Positions 45,677 through 54,280 of a DNA stretch of 64,000 nucleotides are shown piece by piece (the stretch's first letter is position 1; each line of letters opens with the position of its first letter). The notes below the pieces were generated by a model. That model searched no databases, had not been told where the DNA came from, and saw only the letters and a program-made list of their open reading frames with translations. Position numbers and translations under genes: made by a program. This DNA is from Labrys okinawensis (GTDB lineage Bacteria > Pseudomonadota > Alphaproteobacteria > Rhizobiales > Labraceae): contig NZ_PUEJ01000005.1 in the NCBI RefSeq assembly GCF_002982075.1, positions 124,001-188,000 on the forward strand, given 5' to 3'.

Positions 45677-46163
45677 GCGCGGCCTCTATGTCGCCACCTT
45701 CCTGGCGGCCATCGGCAGCGGTCTGGTGGCAGGCATCTTCTTCGCCTTCTCCAATTTCGTGATGCCGGCGCTGGGGCGGGTCGCCCCGACCAGCGGCATC
45801 GCCGCGATGCAGGCGATCAATGTCACCGTGATCAATCCCGGCTTCATGCTGGCCTTCATGGGCACGGCGGTGCTTTGCCTTGCTCTCGCCCTGGGCTCGT
45901 GGCTCTGGCTGGGGGAGTGGAGCGGCAAGCTGCTGCTGCTCGCCAGCCTGGTTTATCTCATTGCTTGCATCGGCGTGACCATGGGCCTGAACGTGCCGCT
46001 CAACGACGCCCTGGCCGTGCTCCAGCCCGAGACGGCGCAGGCCGGCCAGCTCTGGCTGCGCTATCTGGTGGACTGGACGTTCTGGAACCACGTCAGGACA
46101 GCAGCTTCGGCCTTGGCCTTGGTCCTCTTCACACTGGTCCTGATCGGCCGCAGCGCTGGCTGA
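45669..46163 (+). CDS. DUF1772 (anthrone-oxygenase-like) membrane protein
   Basis: A 164-residue protein with four hydrophobic segments and the DUF1772 pattern GLVAGIFFAFSNFVMPALGR, AINVTVINPGFMLAFMG, then NVPLNDAL and WNHVRTAAS. The family includes fungal anthrone oxygenases. Its start lies inside the end of the NmrA-like gene, so the two are translationally coupled and TetR-regulated. Confidence 0.85.
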   Translation: MLERGLYVATFLAAIGSGLVAGIFFAFSNFVMPALGRVAPTSGIAAMQAINVTVINPGFMLAFMGTAVLCLALALGSWLWLGEWSGKLLLLASLVYLIACIGVTMGLNVPLNDALAVLQPETAQAGQLWLRYLVDWTFWNHVRTAASALALVLFTLVLIGRSAG

Positions 46164-46175
46164 CACCTGGCATGT

Positions 46176-46198
46176 CCCCGGGCATATGCGGCCCGGGG
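46176..46198. terminator. Possible bidirectional terminator hairpin
   Basis: CCCCGGGC (46176-46183) and GCCCGGGG (46191-46198) form an 8-base GC stem between two convergent genes. No T-run follows, so the call is weak. Confidence 0.4.
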
Positions 46199-46208
46199 CG
46201 GGACGCTC

Positions 46209-46829
46209 TCAGCGCCCGAAGATGCCCTTGAAGAACTGGGCCACGCCGTTGCGCTTCTTCTTGCGCTCGAGTTCGCCGGCATCCCTCAGCCAGGTGATCT
46301 GGACGACCCGGCGCTCGCCTGCGAAGGGCTTGTGGCCGTGCCATGAATTGGCGGCCCGGCGAAAGCCGAAGCAGGAGCCCATGATGGGCGAGATTTCCGC
46401 CGTCATGTCGTCGAAGTCGTCGGGGCCGTTCAGCACGCGCAGGCACCCCCCGTCTTCATCCCAATCGTCGTTCAGGTAGACGAGGAAGGTGGCGAGCTTG
46501 CTTTCGCTGTCGGTGTGAATGCGCCCGTCCTTGAGCTGCGAGAGCCGGCGGATCGTCGTCAGCCGGGGCAAGGGGTCGAGGTCGAGGCCGAGCTTGTCGG
46601 ACAGGGACTTGGCCATGGCGCTGCTTTCGAGGTCCTCGACCAGGTCCCGGAAGCTGCCTCGCAGCGCCATGTCGTCGACGGTCAGGAAGCCGGGTTTGTC
46701 GATGGCTGGAAAGTCCTGCCGCAGCGACGAGATCTTGTCCTTTTGAAGAAAACCCTCGCCGATGATGTGGCGGTAGGGCTTGTCGTGGATTTCAGCATTG
46801 CGGATGACATCGAGGTCGATGACATGCAT
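46209..46829 (-). CDS. 2-oxoglutarate/Fe(II)-dependent oxygenase family protein
   Basis: A 206-residue 2OG-Fe(II) oxygenase-like protein. The iron triad is visible as His105-x-Asp107 (GRIHTDSE) and His164 (SWHGHKP), with Arg173 or Arg174 to hold 2-oxoglutarate. It resembles small prolyl-hydroxylase-like proteins. It ends near the convergent DUF1772 gene and stands alone. Its substrate is unknown. Confidence 0.8.
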   Translation of the reverse strand: MHVIDLDVIRNAEIHDKPYRHIIGEGFLQKDKISSLRQDFPAIDKPGFLTVDDMALRGSFRDLVEDLESSAMAKSLSDKLGLDLDPLPRLTTIRRLSQLKDGRIHTDSESKLATFLVYLNDDWDEDGGCLRVLNGPDDFDDMTAEISPIMGSCFGFRRAANSWHGHKPFAGERRVVQITWLRDAGELERKKKRNGVAQFFKGIFGR

Positions 46830-47185
46830 CGCCGGTCACTCCTGGAATGCATGCGCCGGCTGGCAAAGCCTGCACGGTGCTGCCCGAGCGTCCCCCGACC
46901 CTGAATGGATATGACGGGCTCGAATGTCTCGCTGCTGCGTGTCGTGGTCAAGGTGCTTTTGGTTTATAGGCGGTCCTGGCAAGCTCCGCTGCCCGCCCTC
47001 TCGCGATCCGGCTCGAACGGAGCCTTGCTGCAATCTGCCCGATAGGAGAATCGCGCCAGCGCGCCATATTATTGCGGGACCTGGCGGTGGTTGTGCTTGA
47101 ATGCCCCCGCCGCACTTCCCAATATTGAGGGAAACTTTCGGGGCCGCCTCGCCGGCACCTTCCCTTGCTTCGTGAGGATCATTCC
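46830..47185. other. Intergenic region upstream of mrp, no gene seen
   Basis: A 356-base divergent gap between the oxygenase and mrp genes. Open frames within it look like chance. Promoters for both genes should be here; I did not find a clear pair. Confidence 0.4.
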
Positions 47186-48316
47186 TTGTCCCTGACGCCA
47201 GCCGATGTCATTCGCGCCCTCGAACTCGTCAAATTGCCGGCAAGCGGCCAATCGCTGCCTGCGACCGGCCGGCTGACCGAAATCCGCATCGACGGTTCGA
47301 AGGTGATGTTCGCCATCGCCATCGATCCCACAGAGGCGCGGGCGATGGAGCCCGTGCGTGCCGCGGCCGAGAGCGCCGTGCGTGGTCTTCCCGGCGTCAC
47401 CAACGTCCTGGTGGGGCTGACGGCCGAGCGGCCGGCCGGTGCAGCGCGCCAGGAGCCGCCTGGCCCGCGGGCGCAGGCCGCCGCCCACAATACACCGCAG
47501 CAGCGGCCGCCCGCTTTGCCCAGCGTGAAGCGCGTCATCGCCGTCGCCTCCGGCAAGGGCGGGGTCGGCAAGTCGACGACCGCCTGCAATCTCGCCATTG
47601 CCCTCGCGGCGCAGGGGCTGAGCGTCGGGCTGCTCGATGCCGATATATTTGGACCTTCCGTTCCAAAACTTCTCGGCCTGACGGACAGGCCCGAGCAGGA
47701 TGACAACAAGAAGATTATCCCGCTCGAAGCCTATGGCGTGAAGACGATGTCGATCGGCTTCCTGGTCGACCAGGAGACCGCGATGATCTGGCGCGGCGCG
47801 ATGGTGCAGTCGGCGCTCACCACGCTGCTGCGCGACGTCGTCTGGGGCAAACTCGACGTCATGGTGGTCGACATGCCGCCGGGCACGGGCGATGCGCAGC
47901 TCACCATGGCGCAGAACACGCCTTTGGCCGGCGCGGTGATCGTCTCAACGCCGCAGGATCTCGCCCTGATCGACGCGCGCCGCGGCGTCGGCATGTTCCA
48001 GAAGGTGAATGTGCCGATCCTCGGCATCATCGAGAACATGTCCACCTTCTCCTGCCCCAATTGCGGCCATGTCAGCCATCTCTTCGGCCATGGCGGAGCG
48101 CGGCGCGAGGCGGAGAAACTCGGCGTGCCGTTCCTCGGTGAACTGCCCCTGTCCATGGAAGTGCGCGAACGCTCGGATGCCGGCAGGCCGGTGGCCGCTA
48201 CCCTGCCGGACAGTGCCGAGGCCGGCATCTATCGCCGGATTGCGGCGCAGGTTTGGGCAGGTCTGTCGGGGGAGGGTGTTGATCAACGCCAGCCGCCGCG
48301 TATTGTCATCGAGTGA
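47186..48316 (+). CDS. mrp: Mrp/NBP35-family iron-sulfur cluster carrier ATPase
   Basis: A 376-residue Mrp (ApbC) protein: an N-terminal DUF59/MIP18-like domain (residues about 1-85), then a P-loop ATPase with the deviant Walker A GKGGVGKST and a C-terminal CPNC pair (SCPNCGH) that binds a bridging iron-sulfur cluster. It carries clusters to apo-enzymes. I take the TTG at 47186 as start because GAGGA lies seven bases upstream; the frame is open to 47165. Confidence 0.9.
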   Translation: MSLTPADVIRALELVKLPASGQSLPATGRLTEIRIDGSKVMFAIAIDPTEARAMEPVRAAAESAVRGLPGVTNVLVGLTAERPAGAARQEPPGPRAQAAAHNTPQQRPPALPSVKRVIAVASGKGGVGKSTTACNLAIALAAQGLSVGLLDADIFGPSVPKLLGLTDRPEQDDNKKIIPLEAYGVKTMSIGFLVDQETAMIWRGAMVQSALTTLLRDVVWGKLDVMVVDMPPGTGDAQLTMAQNTPLAGAVIVSTPQDLALIDARRGVGMFQKVNVPILGIIENMSTFSCPNCGHVSHLFGHGGARREAEKLGVPFLGELPLSMEVRERSDAGRPVAATLPDSAEAGIYRRIAAQVWAGLSGEGVDQRQPPRIVIE

Positions 48317-48369
48317 CGGCCGGCCGCTGCCCGCCGGAACCCGACAGCGACATCATCCGGAAATGCCTT

Positions 48370-49140
48370 ATGGAAACGCCCTCTGTAAATCCCGAGCAAG
48401 CCGCTCCGGTCTCCGTGACGGCAGCCATTCTCGTCGTCGGCGACGAGATCCTGTCGGGCCGCACCAAGGACAAGAATATCGGCTACATCACCGAATTCCT
48501 CACCGGGGCGGGGATCGACGTGAAGGAGGTTCGCGTCGTTCCCGACGAGGAGGAGCGTATTGTCGAAGCCGTCAACGCGTTGCGCACACGCTATGACTAT
48601 GTGCTGTCGACGGGCGGCATCGGACCGACCCATGACGACATCACGGCCGATTCCGTCGCCAAGGCCTTCGGCGTCGGCATCGAGATCGACCAGCGTGCCG
48701 TCGAGGCGATGACCAGGCATTATGGCGGCGCCGCCAACCTGACGCCGGCCCGCCTGCGCATGGCCCGCATTCCCGATGGGGCCGAACTCGTCGACAATCC
48801 CGTCTCCGCAGCGCCGGGCTTCATGCTGGACAACGTCATCGTGATGGCGGGTGTGCCCAACATCATGCAGCGCATGCTCGACAACGCGATCTTGAAGATG
48901 CGGGCAGGCGCGGTGACCTTGTCCGATAGCGTTTCGCCGGGCCCCGGGATCGGCGAGGGCGCCGTCGCCGAGCCGCTCGCGGCGATCGCGCAGGCTCATC
49001 CCGAGGTCTCGATCGGTTCGTATCCGTCCTTCGGGCCGGCCGGCTTCCAGACCCAGCTGGTGATCCGGGGCAAGGATGCCGCCAAGGTCGCCGCCGCCAA
49101 GGCCGATATCGAGGCGATGGTCGCCACCATCAAACGCTGA
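48370..49140 (+). CDS. CinA N-terminal-domain / molybdopterin-binding protein
   Basis: A 256-residue single-domain MoCF_biosynth protein like the N-terminal half of CinA: AAILVVGDEILSGRTKDKN, then STGGIGPTHDDITADSVAKAFG and MAGVPNIMQRM. CinA-like proteins are linked to NMN deamidase or ADP-ribose pyrophosphatase activity, but the C-terminal deamidase domain is absent here. It begins 53 bases after mrp on the same strand. Confidence 0.87.
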   Translation: METPSVNPEQAAPVSVTAAILVVGDEILSGRTKDKNIGYITEFLTGAGIDVKEVRVVPDEEERIVEAVNALRTRYDYVLSTGGIGPTHDDITADSVAKAFGVGIEIDQRAVEAMTRHYGGAANLTPARLRMARIPDGAELVDNPVSAAPGFMLDNVIVMAGVPNIMQRMLDNAILKMRAGAVTLSDSVSPGPGIGEGAVAEPLAAIAQAHPEVSIGSYPSFGPAGFQTQLVIRGKDAAKVAAAKADIEAMVATIKR

Positions 49141-49240
49141 TCGCCGAGTTTTTCCGGGATCGACTCGTAATATGGCGTGGAATGTTGAAGACTTGACTTG
49201 ATCCGTTCGATTTCGCCGCTATGAAGAGCGACCCGCGCAA

Positions 49241-49286
49241 GCAGGTGATGGCCGATCGGATCATGACCCGATCGGCCATCACCTGC
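49241..49286. repeat. perfect 19-bp hairpin upstream of gpt
   Basis: GCAGGTGATGGCCGATCGG (49241-49259) pairs exactly with 49268-49286 around an 8-base loop. No T-run follows. It lies about 100 bases after the CinA-like gene and in the leader of gpt. Confidence 0.75.
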
Positions 49287-49301
49287 AGGACTTTTAACAT
49301 T

Positions 49302-49353
49302 TGCAGAATTTACCAGCTCCATCCACCCATGGATGAAGCTGGCAAATTCTGCA
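49302..49353. repeat. hairpin ending at the gpt ribosome-binding site
   Basis: TGCAGAATTTACCAGCT (49302-49318) pairs with 49337-49353 with one mismatch, and CATCC/GGATG extends the stem inside. The right arm ends at GCAGGGGACC, which holds the gpt ribosome-binding site. Confidence 0.7.
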
Positions 49354-49365
49354 GGGGACCGGATC

Positions 49366-49866
49366 ATGAACTCGCCGAAGCCCGACAAGGCCTTCCCCGT
49401 ATCCTGGGATCAGTTCCACCGTGATGCGCGCGCGCTTGCCTGGCGCTTGTCCGGCAGCGGTCCCTTCAATGCCATCGTCTGCATCACGCGTGGCGGCCTG
49501 GTTCCCGCGGCGATCATCTCGCGCGAGCTCGGCATCCGCCTGATCGAGACGGTCTGCATCGCCTCCTACCATGACTACAAGACCCAGAGCGGTCTTCAGG
49601 TGCTCAAGGACGTCGACGAGAAGCTGGCCGCCAATGGCGGGGAAGGCATTCTGGTGGTCGACGATCTCGTCGATACCGGCTCGACCGCCAAGGTGGTGCG
49701 TGACCGCCTGCCCAAGGCGCATTTCGCCACCGTCTACGCCAAGCCGCTCGGCCGGCCGCTGGTCGACACCTTCATCACCGAGGTGAGCCAGGATACCTGG
49801 ATCTACTTCCCCTGGGACATGGGCCTCGCCTTCCAGCCGCCGATCGCCCAGAGCACCGAGGGCTGA
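49366..49866 (+). CDS. gpt: Xanthine phosphoribosyltransferase
   Basis: A 166-residue purine phosphoribosyltransferase of the Gpt type that salvages xanthine and guanine. The PRPP-binding loop is [17 protein letters not shown] (about residues 94-110), and [18 protein letters not shown] is the N-terminal PRT region. GGGGA precedes the ATG at 49366. Two strong hairpins lie in its leader. Confidence 0.92.
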   Translation: MNSPKPDKAFPVSWDQFHRDARALAWRLSGSGPFNAIVCITRGGLVPAAIISRELGIRLIETVCIASYHDYKTQSGLQVLKDVDEKLAANGGEGILVVDDLVDTGSTAKVVRDRLPKAHFATVYAKPLGRPLVDTFITEVSQDTWIYFPWDMGLAFQPPIAQSTEG

Positions 49867-49901
49867 TATCGGAGCCCGCTCAAAGCGGCACCAATTCTTG
49901 C

Positions 49902-49926
49902 GGGGATCGCAGGCATCCTTGCCTGC
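49902..49926. repeat. dispersed GCAGGC palindromic repeat, copy 3
   Basis: GGGGATCGCAGGCATCCTTG begins the copy (49902-49926); the same motif occurs at 14599 and 44003. It lies between convergent gpt and glycosyltransferase fusion genes. Confidence 0.6.
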
Positions 49927-49977
49927 TTGACGGCGATCTGCCTTCAAAAGGATGCACGCGCCCCCCGACGATCGTCT

Positions 49978-51786
49978 TCAGCCCCGTTGCGTGATGCGCA
50001 ATCGCTCCAGTTCCTCCCAGCAGTTCCGGATGATCGGCTCCGCGCTCGGGCCGACATGCTCGCGGAAATGGGCCAGCATTTTGGCCATCGGCAGGCCGAG
50101 CTCGTCGAAGCCGATCATGTAGTTGCGGATGCGGTCGTGCCAGCTGATCGTATAGGGCGCGCCCATCGGGCGGTCGAAGCGATGGACCCAGCGCAGGAAG
50201 GGCAGGCATAGGGTACGCCCGCCGGCCTGGCGGAATTTCTCGTGAATGTAGCCTTCCTCGCCGCCGAAGCCGCGGAAGAGCTTATTGTAGCCGGGCCAGG
50301 CCGCGCGGCGGCAGGCGTAGAGGCCGAGTCCCTGCATCGGGATGTCGAAAGGCGGCGCCTCCGGATCCCTGCCGGCGGCGTCGAGTGCCCAGGTGCCATA
50401 CATGCCGCCGGCCCACTCCGCCTTCCAATGGGTGGAAAGGCTCGTGAGGTCGTCGCTGACGAGTGGTCCCTGCAGCAGGTCGTTGCTGCCGGGATGCTGC
50501 TCGAAATAGCCGAGGAGTCTCGCCAGCGCTCCCGGCACCAGCAGAACGTGGCAATCGAGGCACACGACATGCTCGCCGGCGGCTTCCTGCATCACGAAAT
50601 CACGCACGGCGGTGCCGATGCTCTCCGCCACCGGAATGTAGCGAAACCCGCCAGAGCCCTTGGCAAGGCGGCGAAGGGCATCGCCGCATATTCCGTTCGG
50701 ATTGTTGTCGACCACCAGCAATTCGATGTCGTCGGCAACCTCGGGATGATAGAGGCGCAAGGCCTGGAGTGTGAAATAGACCCCGTCATAGTCGTCGAAT
50801 GTCGCCATGCCGACGCTCAGGCGTTTGCGTGGCCCGGCGAGGGCGGGCTTTGGGAAGGCCCAGTCGCCGGCCGGCCGTGCCGTAACGGCCGCCGCGGCCT
50901 CGAGTCTCTGACGCACTTCGATCTTGTGCTGATGGGCCGCGTTCGCCACCGGCAGGCCGGCGTCGAGCGTACGGCGCAGAAAGCTGTCGAGCCAGTCGCC
51001 GGGCTGGCCGAAGCGCACTCTGACGACCGGGACCTGCCGGGCGAAGTCGCTCAGCTTGGCCTCGATCGCAGCCGATATCCGCTGGTCCGGATGCTGGGCG
51101 AGTTCGAGAAAGAAGCGGCATCTGTCCGACGAGACCGTGTGCAGGTCGGGTTCGGCACCCTCATGGCGCTGCGGGACCAGTACGAGGGCGCAGGGCCGTT
51201 CGGCCGCATGCCCCTCCGCCAGCGCTTCCGGCTTGATCACGGCACCTGCCTGGGTGAGGGAGGCATAGGCATCGATGAAGGTCGGCGAGGACAGGATGCG
51301 GGCCGACACCGGTGCATGCGGCGCAAGGGCAAGCGCGCCCGGCCTGACGGATGTCTCCGCATCCCCGAGGCAGACGAGATCGTCGGCCAGAAACTCGAAG
51401 CCCTTTTCGACCAGCCAGGCGGCCAGGCTGGTCTTGCCGCAGCCGGGAGGACCGGCAATCAGCACCACCCTGCCTTGGTGGGACACCGCTGCGGCGCGCA
51501 GAACCGGGCGGATGGAAGCCGTCGCCACCACGCGGCCGATCTCATCGAGCAGGGGATGCAGCGCCTCCGGCCAGGACAGATCTTTCCATACCAGGGTGCC
51601 GTCGCGATGGAGTTCGAGGCGGCCCGAGGCTCGTCGGCAGAGGCGCAAGGTCGCGGGCCGAGACTCCCGCTGGCTGCCATTGGCGACATGCCAGAAATAG
51701 GGCCAGATCTCTTCGTCCAGATCGTCGGGATAGATCAGCGCGAGGTCGATGCCGCAAAGCGTGATCGAGATAGTGCTTTCGCTCAT
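49978..51786 (-). CDS. HprK-like kinase / GT2 glycosyltransferase fusion
   Basis: A 602-residue two-domain protein. Residues about 90-280 resemble the HPr kinase (HprK-C) fold: Walker A GPPGCGKTS at 112-120 and the following LADDLV (133-138) that matches the kinase Asp-Asp. Residues about 322-602 form a family 2 glycosyltransferase: KRLSVGMATFDDYDGV, LLVVDNNPNG, the DCH metal site at 411-413, and a conserved acceptor region (GFGGEEGYIHEKFR). HprK-like proteins without HPr are seen in peptide-modification clusters. The ATG at 51786 has AGGAGA upstream. The substrates of both domains are unknown. Confidence 0.82.
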   Translation of the reverse strand: MSESTISITLCGIDLALIYPDDLDEEIWPYFWHVANGSQRESRPATLRLCRRASGRLELHRDGTLVWKDLSWPEALHPLLDEIGRVVATASIRPVLRAAAVSHQGRVVLIAGPPGCGKTSLAAWLVEKGFEFLADDLVCLGDAETSVRPGALALAPHAPVSARILSSPTFIDAYASLTQAGAVIKPEALAEGHAAERPCALVLVPQRHEGAEPDLHTVSSDRCRFFLELAQHPDQRISAAIEAKLSDFARQVPVVRVRFGQPGDWLDSFLRRTLDAGLPVANAAHQHKIEVRQRLEAAAAVTARPAGDWAFPKPALAGPRKRLSVGMATFDDYDGVYFTLQALRLYHPEVADDIELLVVDNNPNGICGDALRRLAKGSGGFRYIPVAESIGTAVRDFVMQEAAGEHVVCLDCHVLLVPGALARLLGYFEQHPGSNDLLQGPLVSDDLTSLSTHWKAEWAGGMYGTWALDAAGRDPEAPPFDIPMQGLGLYACRRAAWPGYNKLFRGFGGEEGYIHEKFRQAGGRTLCLPFLRWVHRFDRPMGAPYTISWHDRIRNYMIGFDELGLPMAKMLAHFREHVGPSAEPIIRNCWEELERLRITQRG

Positions 51787-52021
51787 CCCTTCTCCTGCTC
51801 CCTGTTCATGCATGGCAGTGACATCCCGGCGAGGACAGCCCGCATGGCTGGATGCAGAGCACGAGCAGGCGAGACCTTGCAAGGCCCCGGCCAAATCGGC
51901 CGCCAAGGCAGTCGCCTGCGACGGTGGCATGCAGCCCGATATATTCTGCCTGTTGCCGATATGTCCCCGACTTTTACTTTCCCTAAAAGTATACTTACGT
52001 CGTGTTTATGAGGGGGATTCG

Positions 52022-52723
52022 ATGCGTACCATCTGCTTCGCCATAGCCGGTCTTTCCGCCTTGCTGTGCTCGACTTCGGTCTTTGCCGCCGACCTGGCCG
52101 CGCAGGCCGTCGAACCGGTTCCGCCGGTGATGACACCTTACAATTGGAGTGGCCCCTATGTCGGCTTGCATGCCGGTTATGGCTGGGGCCGCGAGAATGA
52201 CGACCAGAGCAGGCTGTTTCCGCCCATAAGCACCACGCCTACGCCGGCGGCCGACAAGTTCGATCTCAGCGGCTTCATCGGCGGCGCTCATGCTGGTTAC
52301 AACTACCAGATCAACGATTTCGTCATCGGCGTCGAAGGCGACATCGACTACTCCAATCTGAACGGCAGCGCCCATGCCATTTACAACGGCAACATTGCGC
52401 GCACGCTCAAGCTGAAGACCGAGTGGCAGGGCTCCGCCCGCGCTCGCCTCGGCTATGCCTTCGACAACATCCTGATCTACGCCACCGGCGGTCTTGCGCT
52501 GGCCAATGCCAAGCTCTCCACCGCCGGCGCGGGCTCAAGCAATACCCATGTTGGCTGGACCGTGGGCCTTGGTGCCGAATATGCCTTCACCCAGAACTGG
52601 ATCGGCCGGCTGGAAGTGCGTTACAGCGACTTCAACAAGAAGAGCTATGCCACGCCGGATGGCCGCGTGAAGGCCGACTGGAACCAGACGACCGTCACGG
52701 CGGGCATCAGCTACAAGTTCTGA
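52022..52723 (+). CDS. Outer-membrane beta-barrel protein, Omp25/31-like
   Basis: A 233-residue barrel of the OMP_b-brl family found in Hyphomicrobiales. Residues 1-22 form a signal peptide (VFAA cut). Mature features are NWSGPYVGLHAGYGWG, GFIGGAHAGYNYQI, GVEGDIDYS, RARLGYAFDNILIYATGGLALA, and a C-terminal ISYKF ending with Phe as in barrel proteins. It probably spans the outer membrane with eight strands. A terminator split by a small element follows. Confidence 0.88.
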   Translation: MRTICFAIAGLSALLCSTSVFAADLAAQAVEPVPPVMTPYNWSGPYVGLHAGYGWGRENDDQSRLFPPISTTPTPAADKFDLSGFIGGAHAGYNYQINDFVIGVEGDIDYSNLNGSAHAIYNGNIARTLKLKTEWQGSARARLGYAFDNILIYATGGLALANAKLSTAGAGSSNTHVGWTVGLGAEYAFTQNWIGRLEVRYSDFNKKSYATPDGRVKADWNQTTVTAGISYKF

Positions 52724-52740
52724 TCAACCTTGCGGCAATG

Positions 52741-52763
52741 GCGTGAGAAGCCCGGACCAGCCG
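52741..52763 (+). terminator. Left half of a split terminator of the barrel gene
   Basis: AAGCCCGGACCAGCCG here and GGACCAGCCGGGCTTTT at 52928-52944 would join into a standard terminator hairpin (AAGCCCGG-ACCAG-CCGGGCTTTT) if the intervening 164 bases and one copy of GGACCAGCCG were removed. Confidence 0.65.
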
Positions 52764-52927
52764 CAATGCAGTTCACTTAAGCGTTTCGGGGTGCTCGACC
52801 TTTGTCATTGCCGGGCTTGACCCGGCAATCCAGCTCCCCGAGGGTTCATCCGTGCGGCTTCTGGGTAGCCGGGTCAAGCCCGGCTATGACAAATTCGGAG
52901 CGGTTCCTGCTTAAGTGAACCGTATTA
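52764..52927. mobile_element. small inverted-repeat (MITE-like) element with target duplication
   Basis: A 164-base element with inverted ends: CAATGCAGTTCACTTAAGC on the left and, reading in from the right, TAATACGGTTCACTTAAGC, the GTTCACTTAAGC core being perfect (52771-52782 and 52909-52920). It carries no gene. Inside is an inverted GCCGGGCTTGACCCGGC-type repeat. The 10-base sequence GGACCAGCCG flanks both sides (52754-52763 and 52928-52937) as expected for a target-site duplication. See finding. Confidence 0.7.
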
Positions 52928-53052
52928 GGACCAGCCGGGCTTTTCATTTGGCGCGACGAGTTTTCAAATAAGAACAATTCAAGAACAAATTGCTGGCCAA
53001 CGCCTGGCTTCCCAGCTACTTTCCCCTCGGATTCGAGGGATGGGAGGCAGGG

Positions 53053-53250
53053 ATGTCGATAGATCCGAAAGCGCTCTTTGCGGACGAGGTCGTGCCGGCG
53101 ACGGAGGAGGAAGCGGCCGCCCTCGATGGCATCATCCGCGATTGTGATGGCGATCCCTACAAGGCGGCGCTGACACTGTATCGCCTGTTCACCCTGCAGT
53201 CCGCGATCATGGAGGCGAGGGGGCAGCCGGCGGAGGGGAAGGCAGACTGA
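53053..53250 (+). CDS. Small hypothetical protein with a CDGDP motif
   Basis: A 65-residue protein of unknown function. GGAGG stands before the ATG at 53053. The segment LDGIIRDCDGDPYKAALTLYRLF resembles AQAIADCGGDPVAAVQALIVLN in the protein at 62125-62388, so both belong to one small rhizobial family. Its role is unknown. Confidence in translation rests on the ribosome-binding site and on that similarity. Confidence 0.6.
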   Translation: MSIDPKALFADEVVPATEEEAAALDGIIRDCDGDPYKAALTLYRLFTLQSAIMEARGQPAEGKAD

Positions 53251-53272
53251 GGGCTGGGAACGGGCGCGGCGT

Positions 53273-54280
53273 TCACGCGTGGCTGCGCGGCGGCTCGATC
53301 AGCACGATCTGGCATTCGGCGGTCAGTGCTTCCGGGCAATGCTCGACCCCGTGCGGCACGATGATGAAATCGCCTTCCTCGACGACTTCGTCGCGGTCGC
53401 GGAAGCGCATGAGCAGCCGGCCCTTATGCACCAGGAGGAAGGCGTCCTGCCTGGCATTGAAATGCCAGCCGGATTCGGCCTCGACCCTGGCGAGCTTGAT
53501 CTCGATGTCGTTGATACGCCCGGCAATCCGCGGCGAGGCGGTTTCGGCAACGGCGCCGAAGGCCGAGGACAGGCTCTGCTTGTGATAGGGGGACAGGTGG
53601 TTGTTGGTCTGCGCCACGTCCCGCATGATGGCGGCGAGCTGGCCCGCCACATCCTTGCCTGCGGCCGGATAGCGCCCGTCCAGCACGGCGGTGCCGATGG
53701 TGAAGCCCATGCCGCCCGCCTCCTTCACCGCTGCGATCTGCCCGGGCGTCTCGATCGATCCGGCCATGTAGACAGGCTTGGACACCGCGGCGCAAACGGC
53801 CTTCATCAGCACCGGCACGTCTTCCTTCGAGCGATAGGCAAGCAGATCCAGGCCATGTACACCTTCATGCGCCGCGAGTTCGCGGGCGCTGGCGACGATC
53901 TCCTCGATGCTGCCTTCGAGCACGCTGGGGTGGCCGCTGATACGGCCGGGGAAGGGGCAGTAGCGGATGGGCGTGCCCCTGACGATCGCCGACACCTCCT
54001 CGACATGCGTGCCGCCGAGTAGGATATCGACACCGATCTCGACGGCGGCTCGGGCGGAGGCCAGTTCGCTGTCGCGATCGAGCGAGACGACTTCGAGATA
54101 GGAGGTCGCGCCGCCCGCCCGGATCGCCCGGCCGAGATCCTTGAGCCGCTCGATTGGCAGGCCGATGTCCTTGAAGCCGATATGGCGGATCCCGAGTTTC
54201 AGTGCCGTTTGAAGATGCGTATCCGCATCCTGGACCGTCCGGTCGTTGCGGGTGAGCATGAAGATGAAGCGAAGACCCAT
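53273..54280 (-). CDS. TIM-barrel / cupin fusion protein paired with PdxA
   Basis: A 335-residue protein. Residues 1 to about 225 look like a TIM barrel: repeated strand-helix units (HIGFKDIGLPIERLK, VDILLGGTHVEEV, VYMAGSIETPGQI) end with a phosphate-binding-type loop GGMGFTIGTAVLDGRYP. Residues about 245-335 form a cupin (GWHFNARQDAFLLVHKGRLLMRF and GDFIIVPHGVEHCPEA), where the usual second His of the first motif is Asn. The start overlaps the pdxA stop by one base. Function not known; I infer a step next to PdxA in sugar-acid phosphate breakdown. Confidence 0.65.
   Translation of the reverse strand: MGLRFIFMLTRNDRTVQDADTHLQTALKLGIRHIGFKDIGLPIERLKDLGRAIRAGGATSYLEVVSLDRDSELASARAAVEIGVDILLGGTHVEEVSAIVRGTPIRYCPFPGRISGHPSVLEGSIEEIVASARELAAHEGVHGLDLLAYRSKEDVPVLMKAVCAAVSKPVYMAGSIETPGQIAAVKEAGGMGFTIGTAVLDGRYPAAGKDVAGQLAAIMRDVAQTNNHLSPYHKQSLSSAFGAVAETASPRIAGRINDIEIKLARVEAESGWHFNARQDAFLLVHKGRLLMRFRDRDEVVEEGDFIIVPHGVEHCPEALTAECQIVLIEPPRSHA

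Noticed and set aside
52764..52927. small RNA gene or CRISPR-like repeat
   Set aside because: Only two inverted ends and an inner inverted repeat are present, with flanking target duplication; this fits an inserted element.
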